From contig JANAVB010016199.1 in assembly GCA_029216955.1 (NCBI GenBank), forward strand, positions 10,291,960 through 10,355,959: 64,000 bases of DNA. The letters are read 5' to 3'. Under the pieces are notes generated by a model that was not told the DNA's origin, did no database searches, and saw only the letters and a program-made list of their open reading frames with translations. This DNA is from Iris pallida (lineage: Eukaryota > Streptophyta > Magnoliopsida > Asparagales > Iridaceae). Position numbers and translations under genes: made by a program. This document shows, one piece after another, positions 1-10,571 of the stretch. Every line of letters begins with the position of its first letter. Within the stretch, counting starts at the first letter, position 1.

Positions 1-78
1 TCACTAAATTCTTGAACCATTTAGTTCGAATCGACGGGAGGTTTTCATTTCCCCCCGAACTCTCTCTCTCTCTCCAAC
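1..78. other. Flank of solo LTR
   Basis: Short CT-rich stretch with no coding signal. Its last five bases (74-78, ccaac) are repeated at 2761-2765 and form the target-site duplication of the solo LTR that follows. It is therefore the left half of the sequence that existed before insertion. Confidence 0.5.
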
Positions 79-2760
79 TGTCACGACCCGCACCCACTTT
101 TCGGGCGTGAGCTCGTGAACAAGCCAGCTACGTATCAAGCCGACTCCAGCCCGACTCGAGTACGTATAAGCTGTCAATATCATGGTATCATGGCTAATAT
201 GGTAATCTATAGTGTATCTCAATCCACAAGAATATATAAGACACGAATGAACAAGTATGGGTCATGGTCTGCAGCCCACTAGCATATATGTCCGATTAGA
301 CTCTAAGAATAATATGAGTCTATAAAGCTAAGCTGACAAGCAGGATATATCATGAAAGCACGAGAAAGATAGTAAATCAATAACACTAACAAAGTACCTG
401 AATCATGCGATTGAAGTCAACTACCACATGCTCAGCTAACTAACTCCGTGCAATCAGCTACCTGAAGAGATCATCAGGTACTCAGAGGACTAGCAAGATA
501 CATAAAATATGCATACTAATATGACAGTAAATAATATGTATGGGGATAAGAAGGTCCCAGAAAGATATCTAAGGACAACGAGTCGTGTGGAAATATAATT
601 CTAGACTTGGCTAACTATCAATCAGAACTCCTATAGCTTGTAGTACAATGCAAGATACTCCCAATCTATAGTATTTCAATTGACGTATAAAACAGGATAC
701 TCTTAGTCGAGATTAGCCAATTCTAGTATCGATCTCCTTTCCTAAAGGATACAAGGTCAAGTAGACTCCTATAAATCGTAGTACAATGCAAGATACTCTC
801 AATTTATAGTGTCAAAGTCAAGTCAATCAATCAATCAATATATGCTATAGGTCGTAGTATAATGTAAGATACTCCCAATCTATAGTATGTCTCAAGTCAA
901 GTCAATCAAGCATGATCAAGATAAAAGAATCGGCTATAAGTCGTAGTACAATACAAGATACTCCAATCTATAGTATGTCTCAACTGTAGTACAATGCAAG
1001 ATACTCCCAGTCAAGATTGGTCAAGTTAAGATAAAGATATAGAAATTGACACCTCAATCATGAGATAAGGTAACACAAAAAGACCAATAGTCAAGCAATA
1101 TCGAATATCCTATACATGCACGTAATCTAGAACAAGTAAAACAATCAAGGAAAAACTAATCACAATATGAAAATCATGTAACAATATGAAAAGAAATACA
1201 ATAAAGAAAGAGAAAACAATATAAATACTGTATATGTTCGGCAAGGTATACTTGCCTGTGGTCCTTGCATAAACCATAGTCACAAGTCGAGGATGAGGGA
1301 ATGTCGATCTAGGAGCTGTCAACCTATAACACATATCGCACCATGAACCGTGCACAAAAACTATAAATCAATTCTAATGTTCTAGTTCTAAATTCATGGA
1401 ATAGTGGCTAGTTGGGTTACTAATCTAATAATAATTAATTCTGGAATAATTCACTTAAAAACCTAATTTAACCTAATAATAATCTGAATATAATCTAAAC
1501 ATGCAAGTTTGGCCATCAAAAGTCGTGTTTTCTAATTTTGGAAACCATGGCACACAAATCGAGACGTATCGTTGACTATCTAGTCAAACGCTGTGAACTC
1601 TAAATTTTGAAAGTGTCCCTTGGTAGATTTCAGTGCCACGAGTGCTCTGGATTCAACCGTGCCATAAAATCACGCTTTGGTCAAACGATATCGCCGTTAT
1701 GGCTAATCATGACCAAAACGGTGATCAACCGATCAATTCTGAGTTCAACAGAATAACTAAAATACTAGATGAACAAATTAAATTCTAGAAAAAATATATG
1801 TCGTAGAGCTCTGTGTTAGCTTTTCAAAATTTCAAACGTTCGTGATTTTGATCTCCGTTCCTCCCGGAATCTCGAAAATACCGAAACGTGTCAAGTTTCG
1901 GACAACTAGCACTCTACGAATTTTCCAGAAATTTAGGTTCAGAAATTATGAAAATAAATTACATATTCAGAAACTATATCTCAATACGCTTCCAACAAAA
2001 AAACAGCACACAAAAAGCACGTTGGGGTTGGCGGAAATCGCTTCGGGAAGTCGAAAATCCTAGATGAGTTCTCCCACAAAAGGCTGCTGGAATTTAATTA
2101 GGGTGAGCGAATATAATAATATATTTATAGGAGAGAGAGAGGCGGTCATTGTAGGAGTTGGCGCCGGCAGATGGGCCCCCCTGGATGGATTTCTAGGTAT
2201 TTATTTATTTAATTCAGAAAATTATTTAAAAATCATTTTAAGTCTAAATAAATCAAAATAAATTGCAGAAAAATTCTAGAAAATTCTAGAAAATATTTCT
2301 AAGTGTCTAGAATATAAATAAAATATTTTATCACAAAATATCATCGTGTGACCTCGCAGTAAATTCTAAAAACCTATAAAATATAAATTCTATATGTTTT
2401 AATTATATAAAAATTCACAAAAATTCTAAAAAAAATCCAAAAACTTTCTAACATACTCTAGAAAATATATTTAGTCATTTAGAGCCCAAATAAAATATTT
2501 GGTCCAGAAATACCCCTGTATGACCTTACAGTAAATCCTAAAAGTCCTTAAAAATAATAAAACCTTAAATATTAAATACCTAAAAATATCCAAAAATTGT
2601 AGAAAAATATAAAATAGCTAAATAATACATATATAGGCTATCTAGAGGTCATATGACCTTAATATGGTCATAGCCCACCTACAAGCTTTGGCATGACTCA
2701 TAATGGCCATAAAATTAATCATAAACAAATAAAATTAAAAATTTGGAAAGTGGACTTACA
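79..2760 (-). mobile_element. Solo LTR, Tekay-like Ty3/gypsy, 2.7 kb
   Basis: The segment begins TGTCACGACCCGCACCC and ends GGACTTACA, so in element orientation (minus strand) it runs TG...CA. It is flanked by identical 5-bp repeats ccaac (74-78 and 2761-2765), the length Ty3/gypsy integrase makes. The first 17 bases match the reverse complement of the end of the LTR at 39437-43597. An internal motif of the form caaggtatacttgcct near 1240 also recurs in the LTRs at 17083, 25356, 44515 and 50595. There is no internal domain, so this is a solo LTR left by recombination. Short ORFs inside it (for example 1842-2063) are not credible genes. Assignment to the Tekay type is by terminal and motif similarity only. 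Confidence 0.72.
620..1015. repeat. Degenerate tandem repeats inside solo LTR
   Basis: About five spaced copies of a unit of roughly 40-60 bases with the core GTAGTACAATGCAAGATACT followed by CCAATCTATAGTAT. Copies start near 633, 771, 845, 934 and 980, some separated by AAGTCAAGTCAATCAA-type spacers. The array lies wholly inside the solo LTR. Such arrays are common in long plant LTRs; no function is visible. Confidence 0.6.
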
Positions 2761-2765
2761 CCAAC

Positions 2766-2895
2766 CCTCCTCAAGGGCTTCCCTCCCCCTCCGACGTCCG
2801 ACATACGTCGACGAGCTCCCCCCCTGTCCGATGTACCCGCCGCCGACGATCCCCCCTCTCTCAGGTACTACTCTCCTCTCTCTCTCTCTCTCTCT
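2766..2895. other. CT-rich spacer, no gene seen
   Basis: GC-rich then CT-rich sequence ending in a (CT)n run near 2876-2898. Overlapping short ORFs start here but have low-complexity translations and run into the telomere-like tract, so no gene is called. Confidence 0.4.
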
Positions 2896-3125
2896 CTTAG
2901 AGTTAGGGTTTGGATTAGGGGTTAGGGTTAAGGTTCGGGTCTGGTGTTAGGATTAGGGTTAGGTTTAGGGTTCGGGTTAGGGCTAGGGTTCGGGTTAGGG
3001 TCTGGGGTTTGGGTTTGGGTTTGGTTTCGGGTTAGGGTTAAAGTCTGGGGTCAGGGTTCTATTTAGGGTTAGGGTTTTGGTTAGGGTTAGGGTCTGGGGT
3101 TAGGGTTAGGTTAGGATTTGGGTTT
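2896..3125 (+). repeat. Interstitial telomere-like tract
   Basis: Roughly 220 bases of degenerate 6-9 base units of the forms TTAGGG, TTTAGGG, TTCGGG, TCTGGGG and TTTGGG. The plant telomere unit TTTAGGG occurs exactly only a few times, so this is not a live chromosome end; repeats continue on both sides. The CT repeat beside it could be part of the same slippage-prone region. Confidence 0.6.
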
Positions 3126-3185
3126 GGAGTTGGGGTCGAATTCGGGTTTGATATCGGGGTCGAGTTCTAAGTATATATGTAATAT

Positions 3186-3960
3186 TGCCTAGATGTATAA
3201 AATATGTTTTTCGATAACAAAAATCAGATACTCCAATCCGAAACCGCCGATACTACCGATATCGTCGATAACGATACTCATAGGAATGGTCCGATACTGA
3301 TTCTGATACCGATACTCATAAGATTCAGACCATTCCTATGACTATCGGTATCGGCGATACTACCGATATCGGCGATACCGATACTCATAGGAATGGTACC
3401 TTTCTGATACCAATACTCAATTTTGGCCAAAACTGTTTTGTAAGCATTATGGGCCTATTGTTCACTTTTACAAAACTAAAACTTTATAAATCTTCATTAT
3501 ACAACTTAGTACTTAGTTATTTATAATGTTTTGTTAGCATTATGGGCCGATACTTACTTTTACAAGAGAAACTTTATACTCAGTTACTTATATTATGCCT
3601 AGATGTATAAAATATTTTTTAAATATTAATAATTTATTAATAATTATTTTTTTTGATACCAAAAATCTGATACTCCGATCCGAAACCGCCGATACTACCG
3701 ATATCGTCGATACCGATACTCATAGGAATGGTCCGATTCTGATACCAATACTCATAGGAATCGGACCATTCCTATGATTATTAGTATCGGCGATACTACC
3801 GATATCCTCGATACCGATACTCATAGGAATGGTATATTTTCGATACCGATACTGAATTTTGGCCAAAACAATTTTGTATGCATTATGGGCCTATTGTTCA
3901 CTTTTACAAAACTAAAACTTTATAAATCTTCGTTCTACAACTTAGTTATGCATAGAACAC
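3186..3960. repeat. Two-copy tandem repeat, period about 410 bp
   Basis: Two head-to-tail copies starting TGCCTAGATGTATAAAATAT at 3186 and 3596. Each contains a block rich in GATACCGATA/TATCGG with an internal inverted repeat (cataggaatggtc against gaccattcctatg, about 3272-3345 and 3718-3780). Each is followed by a shared tail containing GGGCCTATTGTTCACTTTTA. The second copy has an AT-rich insertion near 3612-3652. The structure suggests a duplicated MITE or satellite fragment. Short ORFs inside it only translate the repeat. Confidence 0.65.
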
Positions 3961-4019
3961 CGTTAAAATATGCATATTATGCAAAAAAAATAATGGTAAA
4001 ATAGTATAAAATGTTCAAA

Positions 4020-4105
4020 ATTTATTGACCGCCTAGGCAGCGTCTAGGCGATGTTTAGGCGGTATGCGGACTCTCTCCTCCACGTACCCGCCTACCGCCG
4101 TTTAG
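4020..4105. mobile_element. hAT-MITE-like terminus, fragment
   Basis: GC-rich block with ACCGCCTAGGC, CGTCTAGGCG and TTTAGGCGGT, ending CCGTTTAGAACCTTG. Repeated GCCTAGGCG-type motifs ending in a reversed AAGGTTCTAAACGG are familiar from non-autonomous hAT elements in plants. I could not find a matching opposite terminus, so this is a tentative call from pattern memory. Confidence 0.35.
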
Positions 4106-4384
4106 AACCTTGTCGATACTGCGAACCTTGGTATAGAGTGAATATCCTAGAAGGATATAAGATATCTTAGTACTAGCTAGGTAAGTGTTGGAAATTAAAT
4201 TTACTTATGCCAAGTCTTGGCCTATCAAAGTTATAGATTTTTTTTTAGAAATCTAGTATAACGCTGCAGATTGCCTCAGAAGGCTTGCATAAGTAAGAGG
4301 GTATAGAGTGAGCATCCTAGCTAGTAGTATATCGTAGTACCTAGAGTGTATAGAGTGAGCCTTCCTACTCCCCTTCTTCTCATT
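4106..4384. repeat. Short dispersed repeats TATAGAGTGAGC
   Basis: Three copies of a motif close to TATAGAGTGAGCATCCTAG occur near 4132, 4300 and 4350, spaced by AT-rich non-coding sequence. No ORF of note. The phrase GAACCTTGG near 4121 recurs inside the hairpin at 4470-4780, so this interval may be related to the foldback element. Confidence 0.4.
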
Positions 4385-4930
4385 TGGGTCATGTGGCCTC
4401 CTATTGCGTATCATACGATATCCAACTCAACCAAAGCCTAGAGAAGTGTGAAAATATTAATATTAACCAAGGTTCACAGTATCGGTATCACCATGAATCT
4501 CATGGCCTCCGCTACCAGAGCAAAATGTAAAACAAAACGTGAAGCAGAGCTTCATGTTCAAAACATTAGAGGAAAAGAGTTTTCGATTGGTGGTAGGGCG
4601 AGCCAGAATCCTTTGACGGCTCTGTCAAAGGATTCTAGCTCGCCCTACCACCAATCAAAAACTTTTTCTAATGTTTTGAATATTAAGCTATGCTTCACGT
4701 TTTGGTTTTATATTTTGCACTGAAAGCGGAAGCCATGAGATTCATGGTGATACCGATTATGATACCGATACTGTGAACCTTGGTTAATATTAATATTTTC
4801 ACTTGTCTAGGCTTTGGTTGAGGTGGATCTCATATGATGCAGAATAGGAGGCTGAGAGAATCGAATGAAAAGCAGGAAAGTAGAGGGGGGTCAAAGAGGG
4901 GGCCTTCTTGAGAAGCAGGGGAAGTAGAGG
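4385..4930. repeat. Long foldback (inverted-repeat) element
   Basis: Two long complementary arms meet near 4620. The inner arms pair GGGCGAGCCAGAATCC with its complement just right of the centre. Outward, AATATTAATATTAACCAAGG pairs with CCTTGGTTAATATTAATATT, and CAACTCAACCAAAGCCTAG pairs with CTAGGCTTTGGTTGAGG. Weaker pairing continues to CCTCCTATTG and CTCCCCTTCTTCTC against purine-rich complements near 4905. Total span is about 0.5 kb with almost no loop. A transcript would fold into a near-perfect hairpin. The ORF at 4448-4723 reads through the palindrome and is not considered a gene. It could be a foldback/MITE element or a young small-RNA hairpin locus. Confidence 0.75.
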
Positions 4931-5010
4931 GGGGCGGTATCGGACTATATATCCTTAATTGTAATTCTATTTACTTTGTCTTACTATACAGATTTTCACA
5001 TCCAATCTGT

Positions 5011-8000
5011 ATGGATCGTTACTTCGTTGATCATACATAGATATAAAAATGGCAACACGAGAGAAAAATTGGTGTGAGTTACAATTTCAGGGCAGGCGTA
5101 TAAGTGTTTCTTAAGTATGCCATGAGCAAAGCTCATTACATGGACGGTAACAAAATTAAGTGTCCATGTGGTAATTGTCGTAATAGACGTTACAAAGAAG
5201 TGGTGACTGTGAGAGATCATTTGACCCGTAAGGATTTCTTATGTGATTACGGACTTTGGTCATCGCAAGGTGAACTATATGCGGAAAGACAGGCTACGTT
5301 TGTTACGGACGCTGCTACTTCTACTTTTCATGAGGATGCTGTAATGGATTTTGTCATCGAAGACGACGTAGGCTCTATTGATTATGGATACCTACAGAAC
5401 CTTGCATGAGAGATGGTGTACGATACGATGGGGCCTAATTTTGATCCGGAGGATCCTAATATCGAGGCGAAGGAGTTCTATGATATGTCTAAGGATGCAG
5501 ATACTCCTCTATATCCTAGTTGTGAGACTCATTCCGTACTATCAGTGACGATGCAGTTGTTGAACATAAAGTCTGATTTTAACTTGCTGCAAGCTTGCTT
5601 TGATCGGATCACACAACTAATCAAGGAGGTGTTACCAAAGGAATCGAAAGAGCTTCCAAAAAATTTCTATAAGTCAATGATAATGGTCCGACAGCTGGGA
5701 CTGGGGTACGAAAAAATAGATTATTGTCGCAACGGAAGCATGTTGTACTACAAGGAGAACGAGGACATAGAAAGATGCAGTTTCTGTAATGCAGATCGTT
5801 ACAAGACAGTTCAAGGAAAAAGAAAGTTAACTAGAAAATGACGTCCTTACAAGTATATATATTACTTATCGATCACGAAGCGCTTACAGAGGATGTATAT
5901 GTCTCTGAATACAACAGAACACATGATGTGGTATAGCGAGGAACGCGCAAAGGATGATGGAGAATTATCACGCGTGGAAGCATTTTGATTTGTGTCATCC
6001 AGATTTTGCTGCAGAGCCTAGAAATGTACGTTTGGCACTATGTTCTGATGGCTTCGCCCCTTTCGTGCAGTCAGGATCTTAATACTCCTACTGGCCGATC
6101 ATTCTTACCCCTAACAATCTGCCACCATAGATGTGTATGAAGACACCTTATATGTTCTTGACAGCTATCATACCTGGTTCCAAAAATTCGATGAAGAACA
6201 TTGACATATATATTTACAGCCGTGGTGGATGAACTAAAACAATTGTGGGAGATCGACGTCACGACCTATGATATTTCCAGAAAAGTGAACTTTCAGATGA
6301 GAGCTTCACTGATTTGGACAATTAATGATTTTCCAGCATACGGTATACAATCGGGATGGAGTACGCACGACACTATGTCTTGTCCGATATACATGGAAAA
6401 GAGTAAGGCATTTTGCCTTAAGCATGGAGGAAAAACTTCTTTCTTTGACTATCACCGTTAATTTCTGTCCGCGACTCATCCTTGGAGAAAGAACAAGGAC
6501 GCGTTCAGAGCTAGAAAGCAAGAATTTTATTATCCGTCTGCCAGATTATCGAAATACGATATTTGGGAAGATGTAAAGGATTTGCCCACCGTAATGGAAG
6601 ATCCAATATCGAACAATCGTGTCGTGGTATTCAGACACCGCCATAACTGGACCAAGCGGATATCTTCTAGAATTTGCCTTATTGGAAAGATAATCTTATA
6701 AGGCATAATCTTGATGTCATACATATCGAAAAGAATGTGTTCAAAAATATCTTCAATACCGTTATGGATATTAAAGGAAAGACGAAGGACAATCCAAAAG
6801 CAAGACAAGACATAGCCGAGATATACAAGCGTCCTCATCTAAACTTTATACAAAAGGGAGATGGTGCACAACTAGCTAAGCCGATAGCGCAATACACATT
6901 GAGCAAGGAAGATAGATTAATAATCTGCAAGTGGATATCTACTTTAAGATTTCTCGATGGCTATGTGTCAAATTTGTCTAGATGCGATGATCTCAATGAA
7001 TGCAAGCTAATGGAAATGAAGAGTCACGACTAACACGTGTTTATGAAAAGATTACTACCCATTGCTTTGAGAGTTGTTGCCTCATGGCCGAGCTATCTAC
7101 ATTCTTCAGGGACATTTGTTCAACTAAGATGTCGGTGCAACATATGGTTGAACTTGAAAAGAAGACCGTCTTAACAATTTCCAAACTGGAGAAAGTATTT
7201 CCATCGGGCTTCTTTAACAACATAAAGCATCTACCGATTCGTCTACCATAAGAAGCCCATGTCGGTACATCTGTTCATTATCGATGGATGTACCCATTTG
7301 AAAGGTAAACAAACATCGTATAAATTAAGTAGATTTTACAATTCATTGTTAATTCAAGATAATTTGTCTCTCTAGGTACCTACACCATCTAAAGAAGAAA
7401 GTTGGCAACAAGGCTCATATAGAGGCTTCGATATGCGAAGCATATCTTATCGAGGAGGTATCAAACTTCTGCTCTATTTATTTCGATACTCATGTCCAGA
7501 CAAATCGAAATAGACCTCAAAGGAATGACGAAGACGTTGATGATGGAGGCATATTCAATGTAAGGGGCAAGCCTAGTGGGGCTCATAAGAAACGGTGGTT
7601 GACTGACGATGAGTTTGATGCAGCTTCTCTATATGTCTTGTTAAATTGGGACATACAAGAAGTGAGAGATTTGGAAAAGTAAGTGACTATACTTACAATC
7701 GTTATAATCTCTAATTTGGTGAAGGAAATATATTGACTTATTATTATTCTCTCTATCAGTGTATTTAGAGATGAAGTCAAAATGAGGATACCCGATATTA
7801 CAGACGAGGGACTTCAAAGAGAGGTTGACTGTAACTTTTCGTCATGGTTTCATAAATACGTAAGTAACTAAGATAATATGTTATGCGGCTACCATTAAAA
7901 TATATGCAGCTAAAACATTTAAATTATCAATATGTGTTTACAGGTTTTATTGCATGAAACAACGCTAAAAATGAGAGCCTTCGTTATTTAGCATTAGGAC

Positions 8001-8249
8001 TGATTAAGCAAGCAAAGACTTGGCAAGGCTATGTCATTAACGACTTCAAGTTTATGGCAACTCAGAATGCTATAAATGCCAAATTTTTAAATAACGGCTT
8101 CAGTACAAAGGATCCTGGGGTTTGCATTAGAGGCACCATCTATGATGACGAGACGGACTTTGAGTATTATGGAGTAATTCGGGATATTATAGATTTACAA
8201 TATCCTGCTCCATATCATATGCATATTGTGTTGTTCAAATATGAGTGTT
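5011..8249 (+). pseudogene. CACTA (En/Spm) TNP2-type transposase, broken
   Basis: Degraded transposase of a CACTA DNA transposon. From the start codon region at 5011 (MDRYF-like) there is a transposase-associated domain with the Cys pattern KIKCPCGNCRNRRYK (5150-5200). Then comes the TNP2/Transposase_21 core (NIEAKEFYDM, LQPW, FPAYGI, KDNLIRHNLDVIHIEKNVF, CKWISTLRFLDGY; about 5400-7030), then the DUF4218-type region (LFRDIC-like, HMVELEKK, 7030-7680), then a DUF4216-type end (DDETDFEYYGVIRDII, 8054-8249). GT...AG introns look likely at about 7304-7373, 7680-7759 and 7859-7943. Several stops and frameshifts make it a pseudogene. It ends abruptly at 8249, where the Tat1 LTR is inserted. No CACTA terminal inverted repeat was found in the window. 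Confidence 0.85.
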
Positions 8250-9155
8250 TGCAAAAACAAAAAGTTTTTATTACAAACTTTAGAAAAGAGTATAATTTAA
8301 ATTTTGGGGAAGTACAACTATAGGAATCTGATCAGAAGACGATCACTTTATCCCTTGAACTATGTGAACTTGAAGACTAGAGCCTCTGGAGAATACAGCA
8401 ACAATTTTTACAAGAGTACTTGATCTCTGTGATATGCTTCGATAATGATTGGAAACTCTATTTATAGAGTTCTGAAAATAACTATTTTAGCAGTTATTCT
8501 GATGTGCGCGAGGCTGGATTGCGCCAACCTTATGTTGTGCCAACTTCCATTCAGTTAACAATCGTGTACTAACTGTATTTAGACGCGTGGTATCACGTGT
8601 TTGAGATGCGCATGGTCGTGTACAGAATGGTGGACACGTTTTGAGATATTAGTGGCATATGCGCTACTTCATCCCGCTTTAGAATGTAAGTTGTCTCAAC
8701 TTTATCAGGTTGCACGAGCTTCAGTCAACGAGTCAAACTGTGCCTGATTTGGGCTGCGCCTAGACACTTGGCAGCTTTTGAATAATTCATCCAGATTACG
8801 CCTAAGCACAACTAAGAAATTTGTTTAGATTGCACCTATGTGCAACTCACAAGCTGTGCAGGACAGCTGCCAATTAAATCTCCTCGAGCGACATGTTTTG
8901 AGGGATTCGAAGAGATTTTCTTTATTTACTGTGCTGTCAGTTGTCAGTGCTGTCAGGTAATGATGGCAATTAAATGTCAGACATCACGTAGACTTTGGCG
9001 CAATATAACTGGATACAGTCTGATATATGGCACAACCTGATCAGTGGTGCAGTTTAATCTCTGATCTTCATAACAGTGGCGCAGCTTAATTTTTAGGGCA
9101 CAACTTGATTGCTGAGTGGTAAATACATGGCACAACTTAATTTTTAGGCCCTTCA
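8250..9155 (-). mobile_element. Tat1 3' LTR
   Basis: LTR of the minus-strand Tat element Tat1. It abuts the broken transposase at 8250 (TGCAAAAACAAAAAG) and ends at TTTTAGGCCCTTCA, beside a polypurine tract, as a 3' LTR should. It is co-linear with the Tat2 5' LTR. Shared blocks include the palindromic TATA box region, AGTACAACTATAGGAATC, CTAACTGTATT followed by AGACGCGTGG, and CAGGTAATGATGGC. Similarity is patchy, so the two are different families of one lineage. The matching 5' LTR is outside the window. The right boundary (TG/CA choice) is approximate to a few bases. Confidence 0.75.
8459..8466 (-). promoter_or_regulatory. TATA box of Tat1 LTR
   Basis: On the minus strand this reads TATAAATA inside the near-palindrome ACTCTATAAATAGAGT. 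The same 16 bases surround the TATA box of the Tat2 LTR at 31019-31026, with about 200 bp to the LTR end in both. It is therefore the likely core promoter for gag-pol. Confidence 0.65.
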
Positions 9156-9171
9156 AGACCCCCTTCAAAGT
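9156..9171 (-). promoter_or_regulatory. Tat1 polypurine tract
   Basis: Minus strand reads CTTTGAAGGGGGTCT directly before the LTR start TGAAGGGCC. A purine run at this place primes plus-strand DNA synthesis in LTR retrotransposons. The call rests on position and composition. Confidence 0.5.
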
Positions 9172-9360
9172 TTTTGAAACTTTAAGAATACTTCAAAGTT
9201 TTGAAATAATTTGAATTATGCAAGTTTTGCTTAGATTGCGCCAGTCAATGCTTAGCCGTCATAATTAAATTTCTCGAAAACATTCAATCTCCTCTTTGTC
9301 TTCCAGAGTTTCATTGATGATTTTCGGTTTCCCATGAGGAATATGAAGAGTTGGTTTGGT

Positions 9361-9374
9361 TATATATATAAGGG
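9361..9374 (+). promoter_or_regulatory. TATA box upstream of ORF-A
   Basis: TATATATATAAGGG lies about 40-50 bp upstream of the ATG at 9412, on the strand opposite to Tat1 gag-pol. The spacing resembles that seen upstream of both ORF-B copies. It suggests a separate promoter for the antisense ORF. Confidence 0.5.
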
Positions 9375-9411
9375 CTGGTCCTTATACTCATTCTTTCACT
9401 TCTGTACTTCG

Positions 9412-9726
9412 ATGGCACCTAAAAAGAAGAAGATGGAGACCAATGCTGACACTAAAGTCAAGTCCCCTGAAGCAAAACCTGATGTCATACCTACGACTTA
9501 TTTGTTGGAGGCTGACCCATCACTAAGGGCGGTGAACTTTCTAGACTGTTTTGGTTTAAATCTAACAGTCTTCAGTCACTCGAGTGGTGGGCCATCACTT
9601 TGCTCTGAAGAGTGTGGCGATTCGGAGGGATTCCTTAGTCTGATGGGTCGCTCGGGGATCCACAACATACAGGAGTTGGACGCTGCCCTTCATCAGACCA
9701 ATAATGAAGACGAGAAGAAGAAATAA
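9412..9726 (+). CDS. ORF-A: small antisense protein of Tat1, unknown
   Basis: Intact 104-codon ORF in the 3' region of Tat1, antisense to gag-pol and just inside the 3' LTR. The start MAPKKKK at 9412 is preferred over the upstream ATG at 9334 because a TATA box (9361-9374) lies between them. The protein begins with a lysine cluster that could be a nuclear localisation signal and ends with acidic and lysine residues (NNEDEKKK). It shows no transmembrane segment, zinc-binding motif or family I recognise. A polyadenylation signal follows at 9806. Plant Tat elements are known to carry extra ORFs, sometimes antisense near the 3' LTR; this fits that class. Function unknown. It could also be the first exon of a longer spliced gene. 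Confidence 0.5.
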   Translation: MAPKKKKMETNADTKVKSPEAKPDVIPTTYLLEADPSLRAVNFLDCFGLNLTVFSHSSGGPSLCSEECGDSEGFLSLMGRSGIHNIQELDAALHQTNNEDEKKK

Positions 9727-9805
9727 TGTTAAGCGTGCCAGCTTTTTATTTTTCTTTCCATGTGTCCTTTCCTACTTGTCTGTAGGGATCTACCCTTCTT
9801 TATGA

Positions 9806-9811
9806 AATAAA
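9806..9811 (+). terminator. Poly(A) signal of ORF-A
   Basis: AATAAA about 80 bases after the ORF-A stop codon, in T-rich context, in the right place to end a short antisense transcript. Confidence 0.45.
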
Positions 9812-10254
9812 ATTTATAACTTCTAGCATCTTTATTATATGGCTGTTATTTCAAGTGGCGTATGTAAATGTGCTCCTTTGACTAATTCAATGCTTACTGT
9901 TTCTTCGAGAGACACATGGCATTCATTATGTGGTTTTAAGCGCTTATCGTTTAGTTCTTTCCCGAAATAAACTCCTAGAACAACGTACTGTTCACATCTT
10001 CAACGTTTTTTTAAAGGATAGCCAAAACGAAAGAGACAATCATGCTTTCTCAAAAAGATGACTTCTCACAAGGTCCCACTATCCAGCAAAAATCTAATAT
10101 CCACAAGTTTACTTGCGCCATTTCAACCTGATGTTATTCTTTTGCATGCCGTACCTTTGGAAGCTGGTAAGTCTCAGCAAAGAACCAATTTACACTTGAG
10201 CGTTTTACTTTGTGCCACATTTTATTAAGACAATTTTGAAGATAGGTGTTGACT
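9812..10254. other. Tat1 3' untranslated region, no gene seen
   Basis: AT-rich internal sequence between ORF-A and the tandem repeats. Only short chance ORFs are present and no motif was recognised. Confidence 0.4.
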
Positions 10255-10530
10255 TGTAGAAATGAAGCGCATGTTGTAGATGCGCCTAAAATTCTGAGAA
10301 GAGGCGCACACTGCAATCTAGTGTCTGACTTTGGTCAGAGGTGCATGTTGTAGATATGCACTTGTTTGTTCTGAGAATAGGCGCGCACTGTAATCCAGTG
10401 CCTAACTTCGGTTAGAGGCACACACTGTTGATACGTGCCAGTTGTTCTGAGAATGGGCGCACACTATAACCCAGTGCCTGACTTCGGTCAGTGGCGTACA
10501 CTGTTGACATGCACCTATTGATCAAAGGTA
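10255..10530 (+). repeat. Tandem repeat, unit about 78 bp, 3.3 copies
   Basis: Degenerate tandem units of the form AGGCGCACACTGTTGATA, then TTCTGAGAA, then GCGCACACTGTAATCCAGTG, then CTGACTTCGGTCAG. Units start near 10262, 10338 and 10415, with a partial copy near 10492. The repeat is rich in GCGCA, a motif also scattered in both Tat LTRs. Tandem repeats in the 3' untranslated region are common in Tat-lineage elements. Confidence 0.7.
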
Positions 10531-10571
10531 CACAGTTTTGATAGATTTTGCTAACTTTTTTTTCTTTGTTA

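Noticed and set aside
2693..2950. 85-codon ORF in CT-rich DNA
   Set aside because: Crosses the solo LTR end and the CT and telomere-like repeats; repeat translation only.
2896..3125. Chromosome end
   Set aside because: Units are too degenerate and unrelated repeats continue on both sides.
4448..4723. 91-codon ORF
   Set aside because: Runs straight through the centre of the foldback palindrome, so its sequence is a by-product of the inverted repeat.
8054..8323. 89-codon ORF as a separate gene
   Set aside because: It is the last part of the CACTA transposase fused by chance to the first 70 bases of the Tat1 LTR.
10255..10530. CRISPR-like array
   Set aside because: Units are contiguous and degenerate without unique spacers; this is a plant retrotransposon 3' repeat.
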